A stretch of DNA of 64,000 bases from Isosphaeraceae bacterium (GCA_026004735.1 BPJS01000001.1:2925641-2989640), one strand, 5' to 3'. Counted from the first letter of the stretch, positions 1 to 9,525 are shown. Program-made: numbers and translations. Notes: a model not told the origin generated them from the sequence alone.

Positions 1-1
1 G

Positions 2-2302
2 GACGAGTATGTGGACGCCGAGCAGGGCGCCGGGCTGTTCTCTGGGTTTGACCCGGAGGCGCGGCGGTACGACCCGCGATCGTGGCGCTACGACGCCGAA
101 CCGCGCGAGCCGGAAGCCGAACCGATCGAGCCGAGCCTTGCCGACCCGGCGAGCTTCAGCCAGGCCTCGCTGAACCGGACCGGGCCACCGCGGACCGACC
201 CGACTCTCCAGGATCCGCAGTGCGTCTTCCAGATCCTCCGCCGCCACTATGCGCGATACACACCCGAGACGGTGGAGCGGGTCTGCGGGACGCCGCGCGA
301 CGTCTTCCTCAAGGTCGCCGAGACGCTCTGCGACGCCTCCGGGCCGGACCGCACGGCGGCTCTCTGCTACGCGGTCGGCTGGACGCAGCATACGACGGGC
401 GTGCAGATCATCCGTGCGGCCACGATCGTCCAGCTCCTTCTGGGCAACATCGGCCGCCCTGGCGGCGGCATCCTGGCGCTACGCGGGCATGCGTCGATTC
501 AAGGCTCGACCGACGTTCCCACGCTCTACAATCTCTTGCCCGGCTACCTGAACACGCCCAGCGTCCACAAGAATCATGATTCGCTGCGCGACTACCTCCT
601 GAGCGAAATCACTCCGACGGGTTATTGGTCGCGGATGCCGGCGTTTGTGGTCAGCCTGCTCAAGGCTTGGTTTGGCGAAGCGGCGACCGCCGAGAACGAC
701 TACGGGTTTGGCTGGCTGCCGCGGATCACCGGCGACCACTCTCATTTGCCGATGTTTGTCGCGATGATGGAGGGGACGATCAAGGGGTTCCTGGCGATGG
801 GCCAGAATCCGGCCGTCGGCGGCCAGAACGCCGGCTACCAGCGCCGCGCCTTGGCGAAGCTCGACTGGCTGGTTGTCCGTGATCTCTACGAGACCGAGAC
901 CGCCAGCTTCTGGAAGGACAGCCCTGAGGTCCGGTCGGGTGAGCTGCGGCCCGAGCAGATTCCGACCGAGGTCTTTCTGATGCCGGCCGCCGCCACCGCC
1001 GAGATGGACGGTACCTATACCAACACCCAGCGGCTGATCCAGTGGCACGAGCGCGCCGCCGACCCGCCAGGCGATGCGCGCTCCGACCTCTGGTTCACCT
1101 TCCACCTGATGCGTCGGCTCAAGACGATGTATGCCGAGAGCCGCCTCGAGCGCGACCGGCCGATCCAGGCGCTGACCTGGGATTATCTGGATCCTCACGA
1201 AAACGCCGGCTGGAAGGTGGCCGACGAACCTTCGGCTAGGCTCGTCCTCAAGGAGATGAACGGATACTTGACCGCGACGGGCCAGCCGCTCAGCGGCTTT
1301 GGCGAGCTTAAGGCGGATGGGTCGACGGCCTGCGGCGTTTGGATTTACAGCGGAATCTACGCGCCGACGCCGGAGGAGCCCGGCGGCCACAATCACGCGG
1401 CCAATCGGCACAACGGGCCGACTTGGAATGCGCTCGACTGGGGCTTTTCCTGGCCGGCCAACCGCCGCATCCTCTACAACCGCGCCTCGGCCGACCCAGC
1501 GGGCAATCCTTGGCCCAAGGAGGCCCGGCTAGCGGCTGAGCACGGCGACGGCACGGCCCGCGGCTACGTGTACTGGGACGCCGCCGCGCGACGCTGGGTC
1601 GGTCTCGACGTTCCCGACTTTCCGTCCGACAAGCCGCCCGACGCGGCCGCGAAGCCCGACGGCATCGGCCTCGACTTCCACGACGGCTCCAGCCCGTTCA
1701 TCATGAAGGCCGACGGCAAGGGCTGGCTGTTTGTTCCCACCGGTCTGGTCGACGGTCCGCTGCCAACCCACTACGAGCCGTATGAGTCACCGGTTGTCAA
1801 CTCGCTTTACCCCGAGCGCCAGAGCAACCCGGTGGCCAAGGTCTGGAACGTTCCGGGCAACCCCTACGCGGCGGTGGGGTCGGCTGAGTATCCCTGTGTG
1901 CTTTCAACCTACCGACTGACCGAGCATCACCTTTCGGGTTCCATGAGCCGCTGGCTTCCCTGGCTGGCGGCGTTGCAGCCTGAGTTGTTTGTCGAGATCA
2001 GCCCGGAGCATGCGGCCGAGCTGGGCGCGGCCAATCTGGACTGGCTCGAGGTCGCCACTCCACGGGCGGCGATCCGCGCTCGGGCGCTGGTCACCCGTCG
2101 CATCCGCCCGTTTGTGATTGACGGCCGGACGATCCACCACGTCGGCATGCCCTGGCACTGGGGCTACAAGGGAGTGGTCACGGGCGATGTGGTCAACGAC
2201 CTTGCGGCGCTGGTCGGCGACCCCAACGTGACGATTCACGAGGCGAAGGTCTTTGTCTGCCGGGTGGAGCGGGTTGCGGGTTCGTCGGTGGCGCGGCGCT
2301 AA
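2..2302 (+). CDS. Formate dehydrogenase catalytic (alpha) subunit, C-terminal part, 5' truncated by window edge
   Basis: Molybdopterin-dependent formate dehydrogenase large subunit (FdnG/FdoG type), which oxidises formate to CO2 and passes electrons to the Fe-S beta subunit. The frame is open to the left edge, so the N-terminal twin-arginine signal, the [4Fe-4S] site and the Cys/Sec residue lie outside. About 766 residues are visible. They carry the molybdopterin oxidoreductase core (GWTQHTTGVQ, LLLGNIGRPGGG, GHASIQGSTD, AMGQNPAVGGQN) and the C-terminal molydopterin-dinucleotide-binding domain (RLTEHHLSG, HHVGMPWHWG). The family identification is strong. Whether the enzyme uses selenocysteine cannot be judged here. 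The remaining subunits are on the same strand but start 2.3 kb downstream, beyond an opposite-strand ATPase gene. Confidence 0.93.
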   Translation, partial: DEYVDAEQGAGLFSGFDPEARRYDPRSWRYDAEPREPEAEPIEPSLADPASFSQASLNRTGPPRTDPTLQDPQCVFQILRRHYARYTPETVERVCGTPRDVFLKVAETLCDASGPDRTAALCYAVGWTQHTTGVQIIRAATIVQLLLGNIGRPGGGILALRGHASIQGSTDVPTLYNLLPGYLNTPSVHKNHDSLRDYLLSEITPTGYWSRMPAFVVSLLKAWFGEAATAENDYGFGWLPRITGDHSHLPMFVAMMEGTIKGFLAMGQNPAVGGQNAGYQRRALAKLDWLVVRDLYETETASFWKDSPEVRSGELRPEQIPTEVFLMPAAATAEMDGTYTNTQRLIQWHERAADPPGDARSDLWFTFHLMRRLKTMYAESRLERDRPIQALTWDYLDPHENAGWKVADEPSARLVLKEMNGYLTATGQPLSGFGELKADGSTACGVWIYSGIYAPTPEEPGGHNHAANRHNGPTWNALDWGFSWPANRRILYNRASADPAGNPWPKEARLAAEHGDGTARGYVYWDAAARRWVGLDVPDFPSDKPPDAAAKPDGIGLDFHDGSSPFIMKADGKGWLFVPTGLVDGPLPTHYEPYESPVVNSLYPERQSNPVAKVWNVPGNPYAAVGSAEYPCVLSTYRLTEHHLSGSMSRWLPWLAALQPELFVEISPEHAAELGAANLDWLEVATPRAAIRARALVTRRIRPFVIDGRTIHHVGMPWHWGYKGVVTGDVVNDLAALVGDPNVTIHEAKVFVCRVERVAGSSVARR

Positions 2303-2503
2303 GCGTTGGGGGGTGGGTGTCACCGCAGGCCAGCCGGGGCGTAGGAAGAGGCGTCGGTGGGTTGCGGCCGCGAGACTGCGGTGGGTATCCCCCCCATTTT
2401 TCGCCTCTTCATCCGCCCACGCGGTGGACGCGGCCCCACCGGCGATCTGCCGCGGGCGTCCCGCGATGGCGGGGCGCCCGCGGTTTTGCCTCTGGCTCAG
2501 GAA

Positions 2504-4474
2504 TCAGGCGGCGATCAGGTCGGCGGGCGGGCGCTCCCAGAGCATCCTCAAGCCGTTGAGCACGACCAGTACGGTGCTCCCTTCGTGGCCCATGACGCCC
2601 AGCCAGAGCGGCATGCCCAGGAATGATCCAGCCGCCAGCACGGCGATTACCCCGAAGGCGATCGCCAGATTTTGCCCCACCCGGCGCCGTGTCAAGCGGC
2701 TCAGCCAGACGGCGATCGGCAGCAGGCTCAGGTCGTCGCGCATCAAGACCACGTCGGCCACGTCGAGGGCGACGTCCGTCCCGGCTCCGCCCATGGCGAT
2801 GCCCAGATCGGCGACAGCCAGCGCTGGGGCGTCGTTGACGCCGTCGCCAACCATGGCCAGCACCCGACCCTCAGCTTGCAGCCGGCGAAGTTCAGCAACC
2901 TTCTCGCCCGGCATCAGGCCGGCAACCACTCGATCCACGCCGACCTGCGCGGCCACGGCTTCGGCCGCCTGGCGATGGTCTCCGGTGAGCAGGATGAGTT
3001 CCCGGATCCCCAGCCGACGCAGGGCCTGGAAGGCGGCGGGGGCCTCGGGGCGTGGTGTGTCCGCCAGGCCGAACACGCCGCCGGCGTGCGACGGCCCTCG
3101 GCCCAGCGGCCCATCCATGACGGCCAGCAGAGCCGTGCGCCCTTGTTGGCGGAGTCGCTCGGCGAGGTCGGAAATGCCGGGCGGAAGGGCCACCTGATGT
3201 GCAGCAAACAAGCCCTCGCGGCCCACGCCGATCCAACCACCCTGAACGACACCGTGGATGCCCTGCCCAGCGTGGGCGTGGAAGTCACGGACCTCGGTGG
3301 CCAGTTCCAGGCCGCGACGCTCGGCTTCCTCGACGATGGCGCGACCGAGGTGGTGCTCGCTGCGTGCCTCAACGGCGGCGGCTCGGGCCAGCAAGGCTTC
3401 GGGATCGGTTCCGTCAAGGACGACGAAGTCCGTCAGGCAGGGCGTGCCCCGGGTGATCGTCCCGGTCTTGTCGAAGGCGAAGGTGTCGACCGCGCTGAGC
3501 CGCTCCAGATACGCGCCGCCCTTGAAGAGAATTCCCAGCCGCGCCGCCCGGGCGATGGCCGAGAGCGTCACGGCGGGCGTGCCAATCACCACAGCACAGG
3601 GCGAGAGGGCGACCAGCAGGACCATAGCGTGATAGAAGGCGTCGCCCAGGTTGCGATCGTGGATCAGCCACGAACCGGCAGCCAAGGCCAGGCTGGCCAT
3701 AAGCACGGCGGCGACGTAAGGTTGCTGCCAGCGTTCGACAAACCGCTGGGTCGGGGTTTGGGAGGCCTGCGCCTCGCGGACCATGCGGACGATCGCCTCG
3801 AGGCGGGTATCGCGCGGCGCGCGGGTCATCTGGACCACGACGCTTCCCTCGCCGTTGTGCGTGCCGGCGAAGACTTCGTCGCCGGTCGACTTGCCGACCG
3901 GGGTGCTCTCGCCCGTCAGCGTCGCCTCGTTGGCCCAGGTCTCGCCCTCGACCACAACCCCGTCGACCGGGAACGCCTCGCCCGGCCTGACGCGCACCCG
4001 GTCGCCCACGGCCAGCGCCTCGACCGGCAACAGCGTTTCGTGGCCCGACTCGTTGACCCGCCATGCCTCGCGCGGGCGGAGCCGGATCAGGCTGTCGATC
4101 GAGCGTCGGGTGCGGTACAGCGCGTAGGTTTCCAGGGTATTGCTCAGGGCGAACAGGAAGAGCAGCACGGCACCTTCGAACCAGTCACCCAGGAAGGCGG
4201 CTCCCGCAGCCGCCAGGATCATCAGCAGGTCGACGTTGAGCCGACCCCGGAACAGGTCGCCCGCGGCCGCAATCGCCGTCGGCACGCCGCCGGCCAGATA
4301 GGCCAGCGCATAACAGGCCGTCGCCGCAGGCCCCTGCCGCAGAACGGCCCCGCCCACCGTGGCCACCAGACAGATGGCCGCCAGGACGGCCGACCAGACC
4401 GGCGGCTCCTCGACGTGGTGGGCCGCGGCAGGCTCGCTGGCTTCAGCTCGGGCTTCTTGGGCAACCGTCGGCAT
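2504..4474 (-). CDS. Heavy-metal-translocating P-type ATPase, P1B-4 (CoaT-like)
   Basis: Inner-membrane ATP-driven exporter of a divalent metal, 656 aa. Seen in the sequence: an actuator TGES motif, the SPC ion-binding motif in the sixth membrane segment (VALSPCAVVIG), the phosphorylated aspartate in DKTGT, the HP-type loop SEHHLG, the hinge GDGVNDAPAL, and HEGST in the last membrane segment. SPC together with HEGxT and no N-terminal CxxC metal-binding domain is the pattern of the P1B-4 group, whose known substrates are Co2+, Zn2+ or Fe2+. Substrate assignment is therefore inference. The start is ATG. The gene is convergent with the formate dehydrogenase alpha gene and divergent from the beta gene, so it interrupts what looks like one operon. 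Confidence 0.93.
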   Translation of the reverse strand: MPTVAQEARAEASEPAAAHHVEEPPVWSAVLAAICLVATVGGAVLRQGPAATACYALAYLAGGVPTAIAAAGDLFRGRLNVDLLMILAAAGAAFLGDWFEGAVLLFLFALSNTLETYALYRTRRSIDSLIRLRPREAWRVNESGHETLLPVEALAVGDRVRVRPGEAFPVDGVVVEGETWANEATLTGESTPVGKSTGDEVFAGTHNGEGSVVVQMTRAPRDTRLEAIVRMVREAQASQTPTQRFVERWQQPYVAAVLMASLALAAGSWLIHDRNLGDAFYHAMVLLVALSPCAVVIGTPAVTLSAIARAARLGILFKGGAYLERLSAVDTFAFDKTGTITRGTPCLTDFVVLDGTDPEALLARAAAVEARSEHHLGRAIVEEAERRGLELATEVRDFHAHAGQGIHGVVQGGWIGVGREGLFAAHQVALPPGISDLAERLRQQGRTALLAVMDGPLGRGPSHAGGVFGLADTPRPEAPAAFQALRRLGIRELILLTGDHRQAAEAVAAQVGVDRVVAGLMPGEKVAELRRLQAEGRVLAMVGDGVNDAPALAVADLGIAMGGAGTDVALDVADVVLMRDDLSLLPIAVWLSRLTRRRVGQNLAIAFGVIAVLAAGSFLGMPLWLGVMGHEGSTVLVVLNGLRMLWERPPADLIAA

Positions 4475-4587
4475 GATCGGGCACCTCGTGGGATCGCCTC
4501 CCGTCTAGGATACCGCCCACGAGCCGGCTGTGGTTTATGATGAGGGAACATGAAGTCGGGGCATACGGCCAGGAGAGGGGCGCTTCC

Positions 4588-5403
4588 ATGCCTGAGCCGG
4601 TTGGCTTCTACACCGACACGACCGTCTGCATCGGTTGCAAGGCGTGCGAGGTGGCCTGCCACCAGTGGAACGCCCTGCCAGCGCGCAACGGCGGTCAGGT
4701 TCCGCTCTCCGGCCAGAGCTACGACAACACGACCCGCTTCTCCGACGTCGACTGGCGGCACGTCCGGTTCATCGAACAGTTTCCCGAGGACCGCAACGGC
4801 GGCCGCTGGCTGATGATGTCCGACGTCTGCAAGCACTGCGTCAATGCGCCCTGTCTGGAGGTCTGCCCCACCGGATCGATCGTCCGCACCGAGTTCGATA
4901 CGGTCTACATCCAGGAGCCTGTCTGCAACGGCTGCCGCGACTGCATTGCGGCCTGCCCGTTCGGCGTCATCCACATCTCGGCCGAGAAGCACATCGCCCA
5001 GAAGTGCACGTTCTGCTACGACCGGCTCCAGGTTGGCTTGCCGCCGGCCTGTGCCCAGGCGTGCCCGACCCGCTCGATTCAGTTTGGCCCGATCGACGAG
5101 CTGAAGCAGCGCGCCGCCGAGCGAGTCGCCCAGCTTCAGGCCCAGGGCCAGACCGACGCCTACCTCTACGGCGCGGACGATTCGATTCTGGGGGGGCTGA
5201 ACTCGTTTTACTTGCTTCTGGACCGCCCCGAAGTCTATGGGCTGCCGAGTGCCGTTCAGGCCCGATTGCCGAGCCGCTCGGTCTGGCCGGCATCGCTCAA
5301 GGCGATCGGCGCGTCGCTGGCTGTCGCCCTCGGTGCGTTCCTGAGCTTCGGCCGGCGGCGCGACGCCGTGAAGGCCACCGAAGGCCACACGCGTTCACCA
5401 TGA
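4588..5403 (+). CDS. Formate dehydrogenase iron-sulfur (beta) subunit, 4Fe-4S ferredoxin type
   Basis: Electron-transfer subunit of the membrane-bound formate dehydrogenase, 271 aa. Four cysteine clusters typical of FdnH/HybA-like proteins are visible: CIGCKACEVAC near residue 12, CKHCVNAPCLEVCP, CNGCRDCIAACP, and CTFC with CAQACP. A hydrophobic helix near the C-terminus (about residues 230-250) should anchor it in the membrane. The chosen ATG has a strong Shine-Dalgarno (AGGAGAGG) 8-10 bases upstream; an in-frame upstream ATG at 4537 has none and would add 17 unconserved residues. The stop overlaps the next start (ATGA), indicating translational coupling with the NrfD-type subunit. Confidence 0.93.
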   Translation: MPEPVGFYTDTTVCIGCKACEVACHQWNALPARNGGQVPLSGQSYDNTTRFSDVDWRHVRFIEQFPEDRNGGRWLMMSDVCKHCVNAPCLEVCPTGSIVRTEFDTVYIQEPVCNGCRDCIAACPFGVIHISAEKHIAQKCTFCYDRLQVGLPPACAQACPTRSIQFGPIDELKQRAAERVAQLQAQGQTDAYLYGADDSILGGLNSFYLLLDRPEVYGLPSAVQARLPSRSVWPASLKAIGASLAVALGAFLSFGRRRDAVKATEGHTRSP

Positions 5404-6353
5404 GCCCTCCCTCTGCCCCCCCAAGCCCGACGCTCAATCCCTACGTCGCCGACCCCGGCTGGCACGGATACATCGTCTGGTATTTCTTCCTCGGCGGCAT
5501 CGCCGCCGGAGCCTACGTCATGGCCGCGCTGGCCGACTTGTTCGGCACGGCCGCCGACCGCCGCGCCGTCCGCCCGGCCTATTACCTGGCTTTCCCCCTG
5601 GTCAACGTCTGCGGCATCCTGCTCATCCTCGATCTGAACCGGCCCGAACGGTTCTGGCACATGCTCATTCAGTCCCGCACGGGCTGGCCCATGTTCAAGT
5701 GGTGGAGCCCGATTTCGGTCGGGTCGTGGGGCCTGACCCTCTTTGGTGGCTTCAGTCTGGCGTCCTTTCTGGGCGTATTGGCCGAAGACGGCCGGTTCGG
5801 CTTGAGGCGATTCTCTGACCTTGCGGCGCGGCTGCGAACGGGCTGGACCGGGCGTTTGTTCGCCCTCGGCGGCTCGCTGTCGGCCTTCTTTCTGGGTAGC
5901 TATACCGGGGTGCTGCTGGGTGCCACCAATCAGCCGATCTGGGCCGACACGACCTGGATCGGCGCGCTGTTTCTTGCCTCGGCCGCCTCGACCGGCGTCG
6001 CCGCCATGATCCTGGCCGACCGGCTGGTCGGCGGCGAAGTCGATCACCGGGCCCTCGAAAGCCTGGAACGGCTCGATAGCTACGCGATCGCGCTGGAGTT
6101 GATCCTGCTGGCGACGCTCGCCCTGTCGCTCGGTGAGCTGGGGGCGCTGGCGTTTGGTCGCTGGCCGGGATGGCTGGTGCCTTGGGTTGTCGTGCCGTTT
6201 GGGCTGGTGCTGCCGCTCCTCCTGAGGCGGCTACCCGGTCGTGGGGCCGCTGTGCTGGCTGCGCTGTTTGTCCTCGCGGGCGGTTTTGTGCTTCGGTATG
6301 CGTTTGTCTATCTTCCAACCGCATTTTACCTTGTTCCGGGGCATCACGGATGA
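5400..6353 (+). CDS. NrfD/PsrC-type polysulfide reductase-like membrane subunit
   Basis: Integral membrane subunit of the NrfD family, 317 aa, with about eight to nine hydrophobic segments. It is expected to pass electrons from the Fe-S subunit to, or from, the quinone pool. It takes the place of a cytochrome b gamma subunit in this formate dehydrogenase. Conserved family features seen include WYFFLGGIAAGAY in the first helix and LNRPERFWHML after the second. The start is the ATG of the ATGA overlap with the beta-subunit stop. Its own stop overlaps the next start in the same way. Confidence 0.9.
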   Translation: MSPPSAPPSPTLNPYVADPGWHGYIVWYFFLGGIAAGAYVMAALADLFGTAADRRAVRPAYYLAFPLVNVCGILLILDLNRPERFWHMLIQSRTGWPMFKWWSPISVGSWGLTLFGGFSLASFLGVLAEDGRFGLRRFSDLAARLRTGWTGRLFALGGSLSAFFLGSYTGVLLGATNQPIWADTTWIGALFLASAASTGVAAMILADRLVGGEVDHRALESLERLDSYAIALELILLATLALSLGELGALAFGRWPGWLVPWVVVPFGLVLPLLLRRLPGRGAAVLAALFVLAGGFVLRYAFVYLPTAFYLVPGHHG

Positions 6354-6571
6354 GCCGGGCTGACGGAACGCTGAGACGGATTTCGTCTCTGTGCCGATCC
6401 ATACTGGTGTTGCTCGGTGTATTGGCGACGGCGTCCTGCGCCAGCCCCGAGGATGGCCGGCCCCGGGGCGGCGGAGCCGGCGCCGATGGCGGGAACTATC
6501 CGGCCAAGCCGATCCCGGTCCCCAGCAAGATCACCGGCACCCGAGCGCTGGTGGTCGGAGACTCACCATGA
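6350..6571 (+). CDS. Small putative lipoprotein or membrane-anchored protein in the formate dehydrogenase operon
   Basis: A 73-residue protein not recognised by family. It has a basic N-terminus, a hydrophobic stretch (about residues 17-28) and a cysteine at about residue 30 (ATASC), which resembles a weak lipobox. A glycine- and proline-rich tail follows. Both ends overlap neighbouring genes by ATGA (NrfD stop at the 5' end, next start at the 3' end), the main evidence that it is a real coupled gene. A role in assembling or anchoring the complex is only a guess. Confidence 0.65.
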   Translation: MSRADGTLRRISSLCRSILVLLGVLATASCASPEDGRPRGGGAGADGGNYPAKPIPVPSKITGTRALVVGDSP

Positions 6572-7092
6572 CCGCGGGAGTACCCCGGCCGCGTGATTGG
6601 GCGATGCTCTGGCTGGCCGGCCTGGGCGGACCGCCCCGCCAGCGTCCCCGGGATCAGCGGGCGGACGTGGTCGGCATTGGGCTGCTGCGCGAGCTACTCG
6701 ATTACGTGGTCGCCGTCGACCCCGATCCGGACGCGCTCGAGGCCGCCCTCGCCGAAGCGGTGTCGGCCCTTGGCGGACCAGACGGACCAGCCCGCGCCCT
6801 AGCCGCGCTGATCCGTGACCAGTGGTGGGCCGATGCGGCCAGCCCAGCCTCCGCTGCCTGGCTCCTGGCCGAGGCCATCGAGCACGCCGACCCGTCTCCG
6901 CCTCGCCGGCGTCGTCCCGCGTGCGAGCCGCCAGCCGCCGAGGGAGCCAAGGCGAGCGTGCAGGAACCCCCACCGCGCCCGCTGGCGAACCATCGGCCCG
7001 CGGCTGACGATGATCGCGCAATCGCTCCGTCTCAGGCGTCGGATCAACCCGCCAGGCCGGCCAATCCTCGGAGCCGCGCCCATGGCACCTGA
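6568..7092 (+). CDS. Hypothetical protein in the formate dehydrogenase operon
   Basis: A 174-residue protein of unrecognised family. The N-terminal 110 residues look folded and helical, with several tryptophans (WAMLWLAGLGG, IRDQWWAD). The rest is proline-, alanine- and arginine-rich and probably disordered. No metal-binding or catalytic motif is apparent. It starts at an ATGA overlap with the preceding small gene and overlaps the fdhE-like gene by 11 bases, so it is embedded in the same translationally coupled chain. By position it may be an accessory factor for formate dehydrogenase. Confidence 0.6.
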   Translation: MTAGVPRPRDWAMLWLAGLGGPPRQRPRDQRADVVGIGLLRELLDYVVAVDPDPDALEAALAEAVSALGGPDGPARALAALIRDQWWADAASPASAAWLLAEAIEHADPSPPRRRRPACEPPAAEGAKASVQEPPPRPLANHRPAADDDRAIAPSQASDQPARPANPRSRAHGT

Positions 7093-7900
7093 TCGCGCCG
7101 CGGCGCACCGGGCCGATCTCGGGGCCGCGCTGACGAGCCTGGACCGCCTCGGTCGCGAACGCCCCGAGCTGTCGGCTCCAGCCCAAACGCTTCGGCGTAT
7201 CCTAACGGCCACGTTTGATCACCCCGTGGCTGCGGTTGGCCCAATCCGCCACGACGCTGCGCCACCGTTCTTCGTTCAAGCCACTCCCCGCTTCGACCAC
7301 GCCGACCTGCACCGCCGCGCTCGGGCCGTCTGCCAGGTCCTCGAATCCGAACACGCCGCTGCCGGTCGGCTCCGGCTCGCCCTCACCAACCGAGAGATCG
7401 ACCTCGCCGACTACCTGGTTCATGCCCTCGTTACGGGCGAACCGCCCGCTGTTCCGACGGCCATCGATGCCGCTCTGCTCGAATCAGTGGCGCAGCTTGT
7501 GGCAATGCCGGCGCTGGCTCCGCTGACCACACGGGTCGATCCGCCGCCTGGGTCCCATCACGTCGGCCTGGCCTGCCCCTACTGCGGCGCGCCGCCGTTG
7601 CTGGCCGAAGCACGCGGCCTGGAACAGCGGCGGTTGATGCGCTGCGGCCGCTGCGCCGCATCCTGGCCGATGCCACGCCTCGACTGCCCAGCCTGCGCCC
7701 AGGCGACGTTGCAGGTCTTTCGGGTCGAGGACCAAGACGACCGCTATCGGCTGCTTGCCTGTGGCGGCTGCGACGCGCGGCTCAAGCTGGTCACGACCCT
7801 GGTGCCGCTCAGCCCCCCTGCTCTGCTGGTCGCGGATCTGGCCTCAGTGCATCTGGACCTGATCGGCGGTCCGGCGGAACGGCCCGAGCCTCCGGGTTGA
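7082..7900 (+). CDS. fdhE: Formate dehydrogenase accessory protein FdhE
   Basis: FdhE-like maturation factor, 272 aa. It is thought to act on formate dehydrogenase before export, through a rubredoxin-like iron site. The C-terminal half has the diagnostic paired zinc-ribbon/rubredoxin cysteines: CPYCG, CGRC, CPAC and CGGC, between about residues 163 and 240. The start is the ATG inside the end of the preceding gene; the longer upstream extension overlaps that gene completely and is unlikely. Position at the end of the locus fits the usual fdhE placement. Confidence 0.85.
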   Translation: MAPDRAAAHRADLGAALTSLDRLGRERPELSAPAQTLRRILTATFDHPVAAVGPIRHDAAPPFFVQATPRFDHADLHRRARAVCQVLESEHAAAGRLRLALTNREIDLADYLVHALVTGEPPAVPTAIDAALLESVAQLVAMPALAPLTTRVDPPPGSHHVGLACPYCGAPPLLAEARGLEQRRLMRCGRCAASWPMPRLDCPACAQATLQVFRVEDQDDRYRLLACGGCDARLKLVTTLVPLSPPALLVADLASVHLDLIGGPAERPEPPG

Positions 7901-8142
7901 AGGCAAGCCCGCGAGGCGGACCATCGCGATTCGACCAATTACCACCACTGGGCACCCCGCGATCGCCCCAGAGCATGAGCCTTTCTTCGGGGTCGCTGGC
8001 CGGCTCGTTAACCGAAAACCGCCCTCGGGAGCGGTCGGGCCAAAGACGGGGCCGGACGCACGATTTGCCCTCACACGGCCTGTCGCCCGTCGTGTAGAAT
8101 CATTGTTGAATCCGATTCACTCCTGATTCGTGGGCGACAATC
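7901..8142. other. Intergenic region after fdhE
   Basis: No gene or clear terminator was seen. The stretch holds the 3' flank of the formate dehydrogenase operon and the leader of the following DUF1501 gene. Confidence 0.5.
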
Positions 8143-9525
8143 GTGCTCGATCTTGGCGTTTTCCGCAGCCGGACCTGCCAGACGCTCACGCGCCGGGCGC
8201 TGCTCCAGGTGGGGAGTCTGGGCGCGGTGGGATTGACGCTGGGCGACCTGCTAGCGTTGCGTCGTACCCGAGCGCAGGGGCCGCCGCCGGGCAAGGCCAA
8301 CGCCGTGATCATGCTTTGGCTCTGGGGTGGCCCGAGCCACATCGACACGTTCGACATGAAGCCCGATGCGCCGATCGAGTACCGTGGGCCGTTCGAGGCG
8401 ATCCCGACCCGGGTACCCGGCATTCGAGTCTGTGAGCTGCTGCCGGGCCTGGCGCGGCGGGCGGACCGGTTTGCGATTGTCCGCTCGCTGCATCACGAGT
8501 CGAACGATCATGGGGTTGCGGGAACGATTTCGCTGACCGGTTCGATCGGCGGCGCTGTGGGACTGGGCGGCCAGGCCAACAACGGCGCCGTGCGTCCCAG
8601 TACCGGCGCGATTGTCAGCCGGCTCGATCGCGGAGGCCGCTGGTCGCGCGGTCGAAGCCCCCTACCGCCCTACGTCATCCTGGGCAACCCCCTCCACCAG
8701 GGCAAGAAGCCGGTCGTGGGCGAGGGCGGCGGCTTGCTCGGCAGTGCCTGCAACCCCTTCCGTCTGAATTATGAGCCGGGCGAGGGTCTGAAGCTCCCCG
8801 AGGTCGAGTTGCCCGAAGGCGTCACCGCCGAGCGTCTCAGCGCGCGCTGGGATCTGCTCCGCGGCGTCGATCCGATCCGCACGCTCAGGCGTCCCGCCGA
8901 GATGGACCAGCACTACGAGTTGGCGCGGACGTTGATCGCCGCCCGCTCGAGCCTGGCCGCGCTCGACGTTCACCAGGAGCCGGCCCACATCCGCGAGGCA
9001 TACGGTCTGCACCGCTTTGGGCAGTGCTGCTTGATCGCGCGGCGGTTGGTCGAGGCCGGCATTCCGTTCGTCCAGGTCAATTGGAGCACCCACGTCGAAG
9101 GCCCGGAGGACAGCGGCGATGGCGGCTGGGATATGCACGACCGCTACTTCGCCGTCATGCAGGACCGCCACGGCTGGATGCTTGACCGCGCCCTGTCGGC
9201 CCTGCTCGACGATCTGGAGCGTCGCGGGCTGCTTCAGACCACCCTGGTGGTCGCCGTTGGCGAATTCGGACGCACTCCGCGGATCAACGACCGCGCCGGC
9301 CGCGACCACTGGAATCCCTGCTACTCGGCCGTGCTGGCCGGCGGCGGTGTTCAGGGCGGCCGCGTGGTTGGTTCTTCGGATAAATACGCCGAACATCCGG
9401 TCGATCGGCCGACCACGCCCGCCGACCTAGGCGCTACGATCCTGAGCGCATTGGGCGTAACGGCCGCCGACCTGACCGACCTTGGCCTGACCCCTCTCGG
9501 CTCGCCGATCGAGGAGTTGTTCTAG
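8143..9525 (+). CDS. DUF1501 domain-containing protein
   Basis: A 460-residue member of the DUF1501 family, a sulfatase/alkaline-phosphatase-like fold abundant in planctomycetes and typically exported. The N-terminus has a Tat-like signal (LTRRALLQVGSLGAVGLT). The core motifs are WLWGGPSHIDTFDMKP near residue 50, a histidine-rich loop (SLHHESNDH), a GGWDMHD-type motif near residue 325 and GEFGRTPRIN near residue 370, followed by GRDHW. The start is GTG at 8143; no better start is visible. The biochemical function of the family is not established. Confidence 0.92.
   Translation: MLDLGVFRSRTCQTLTRRALLQVGSLGAVGLTLGDLLALRRTRAQGPPPGKANAVIMLWLWGGPSHIDTFDMKPDAPIEYRGPFEAIPTRVPGIRVCELLPGLARRADRFAIVRSLHHESNDHGVAGTISLTGSIGGAVGLGGQANNGAVRPSTGAIVSRLDRGGRWSRGRSPLPPYVILGNPLHQGKKPVVGEGGGLLGSACNPFRLNYEPGEGLKLPEVELPEGVTAERLSARWDLLRGVDPIRTLRRPAEMDQHYELARTLIAARSSLAALDVHQEPAHIREAYGLHRFGQCCLIARRLVEAGIPFVQVNWSTHVEGPEDSGDGGWDMHDRYFAVMQDRHGWMLDRALSALLDDLERRGLLQTTLVVAVGEFGRTPRINDRAGRDHWNPCYSAVLAGGGVQGGRVVGSSDKYAEHPVDRPTTPADLGATILSALGVTAADLTDLGLTPLGSPIEELF

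Noticed and set aside
2672..4540. Long open frame antisense to the P-type ATPase
   Set aside because: It mirrors the ATPase codons in GC-rich DNA, has no recognisable domain and overlaps a gene with clear catalytic motifs.
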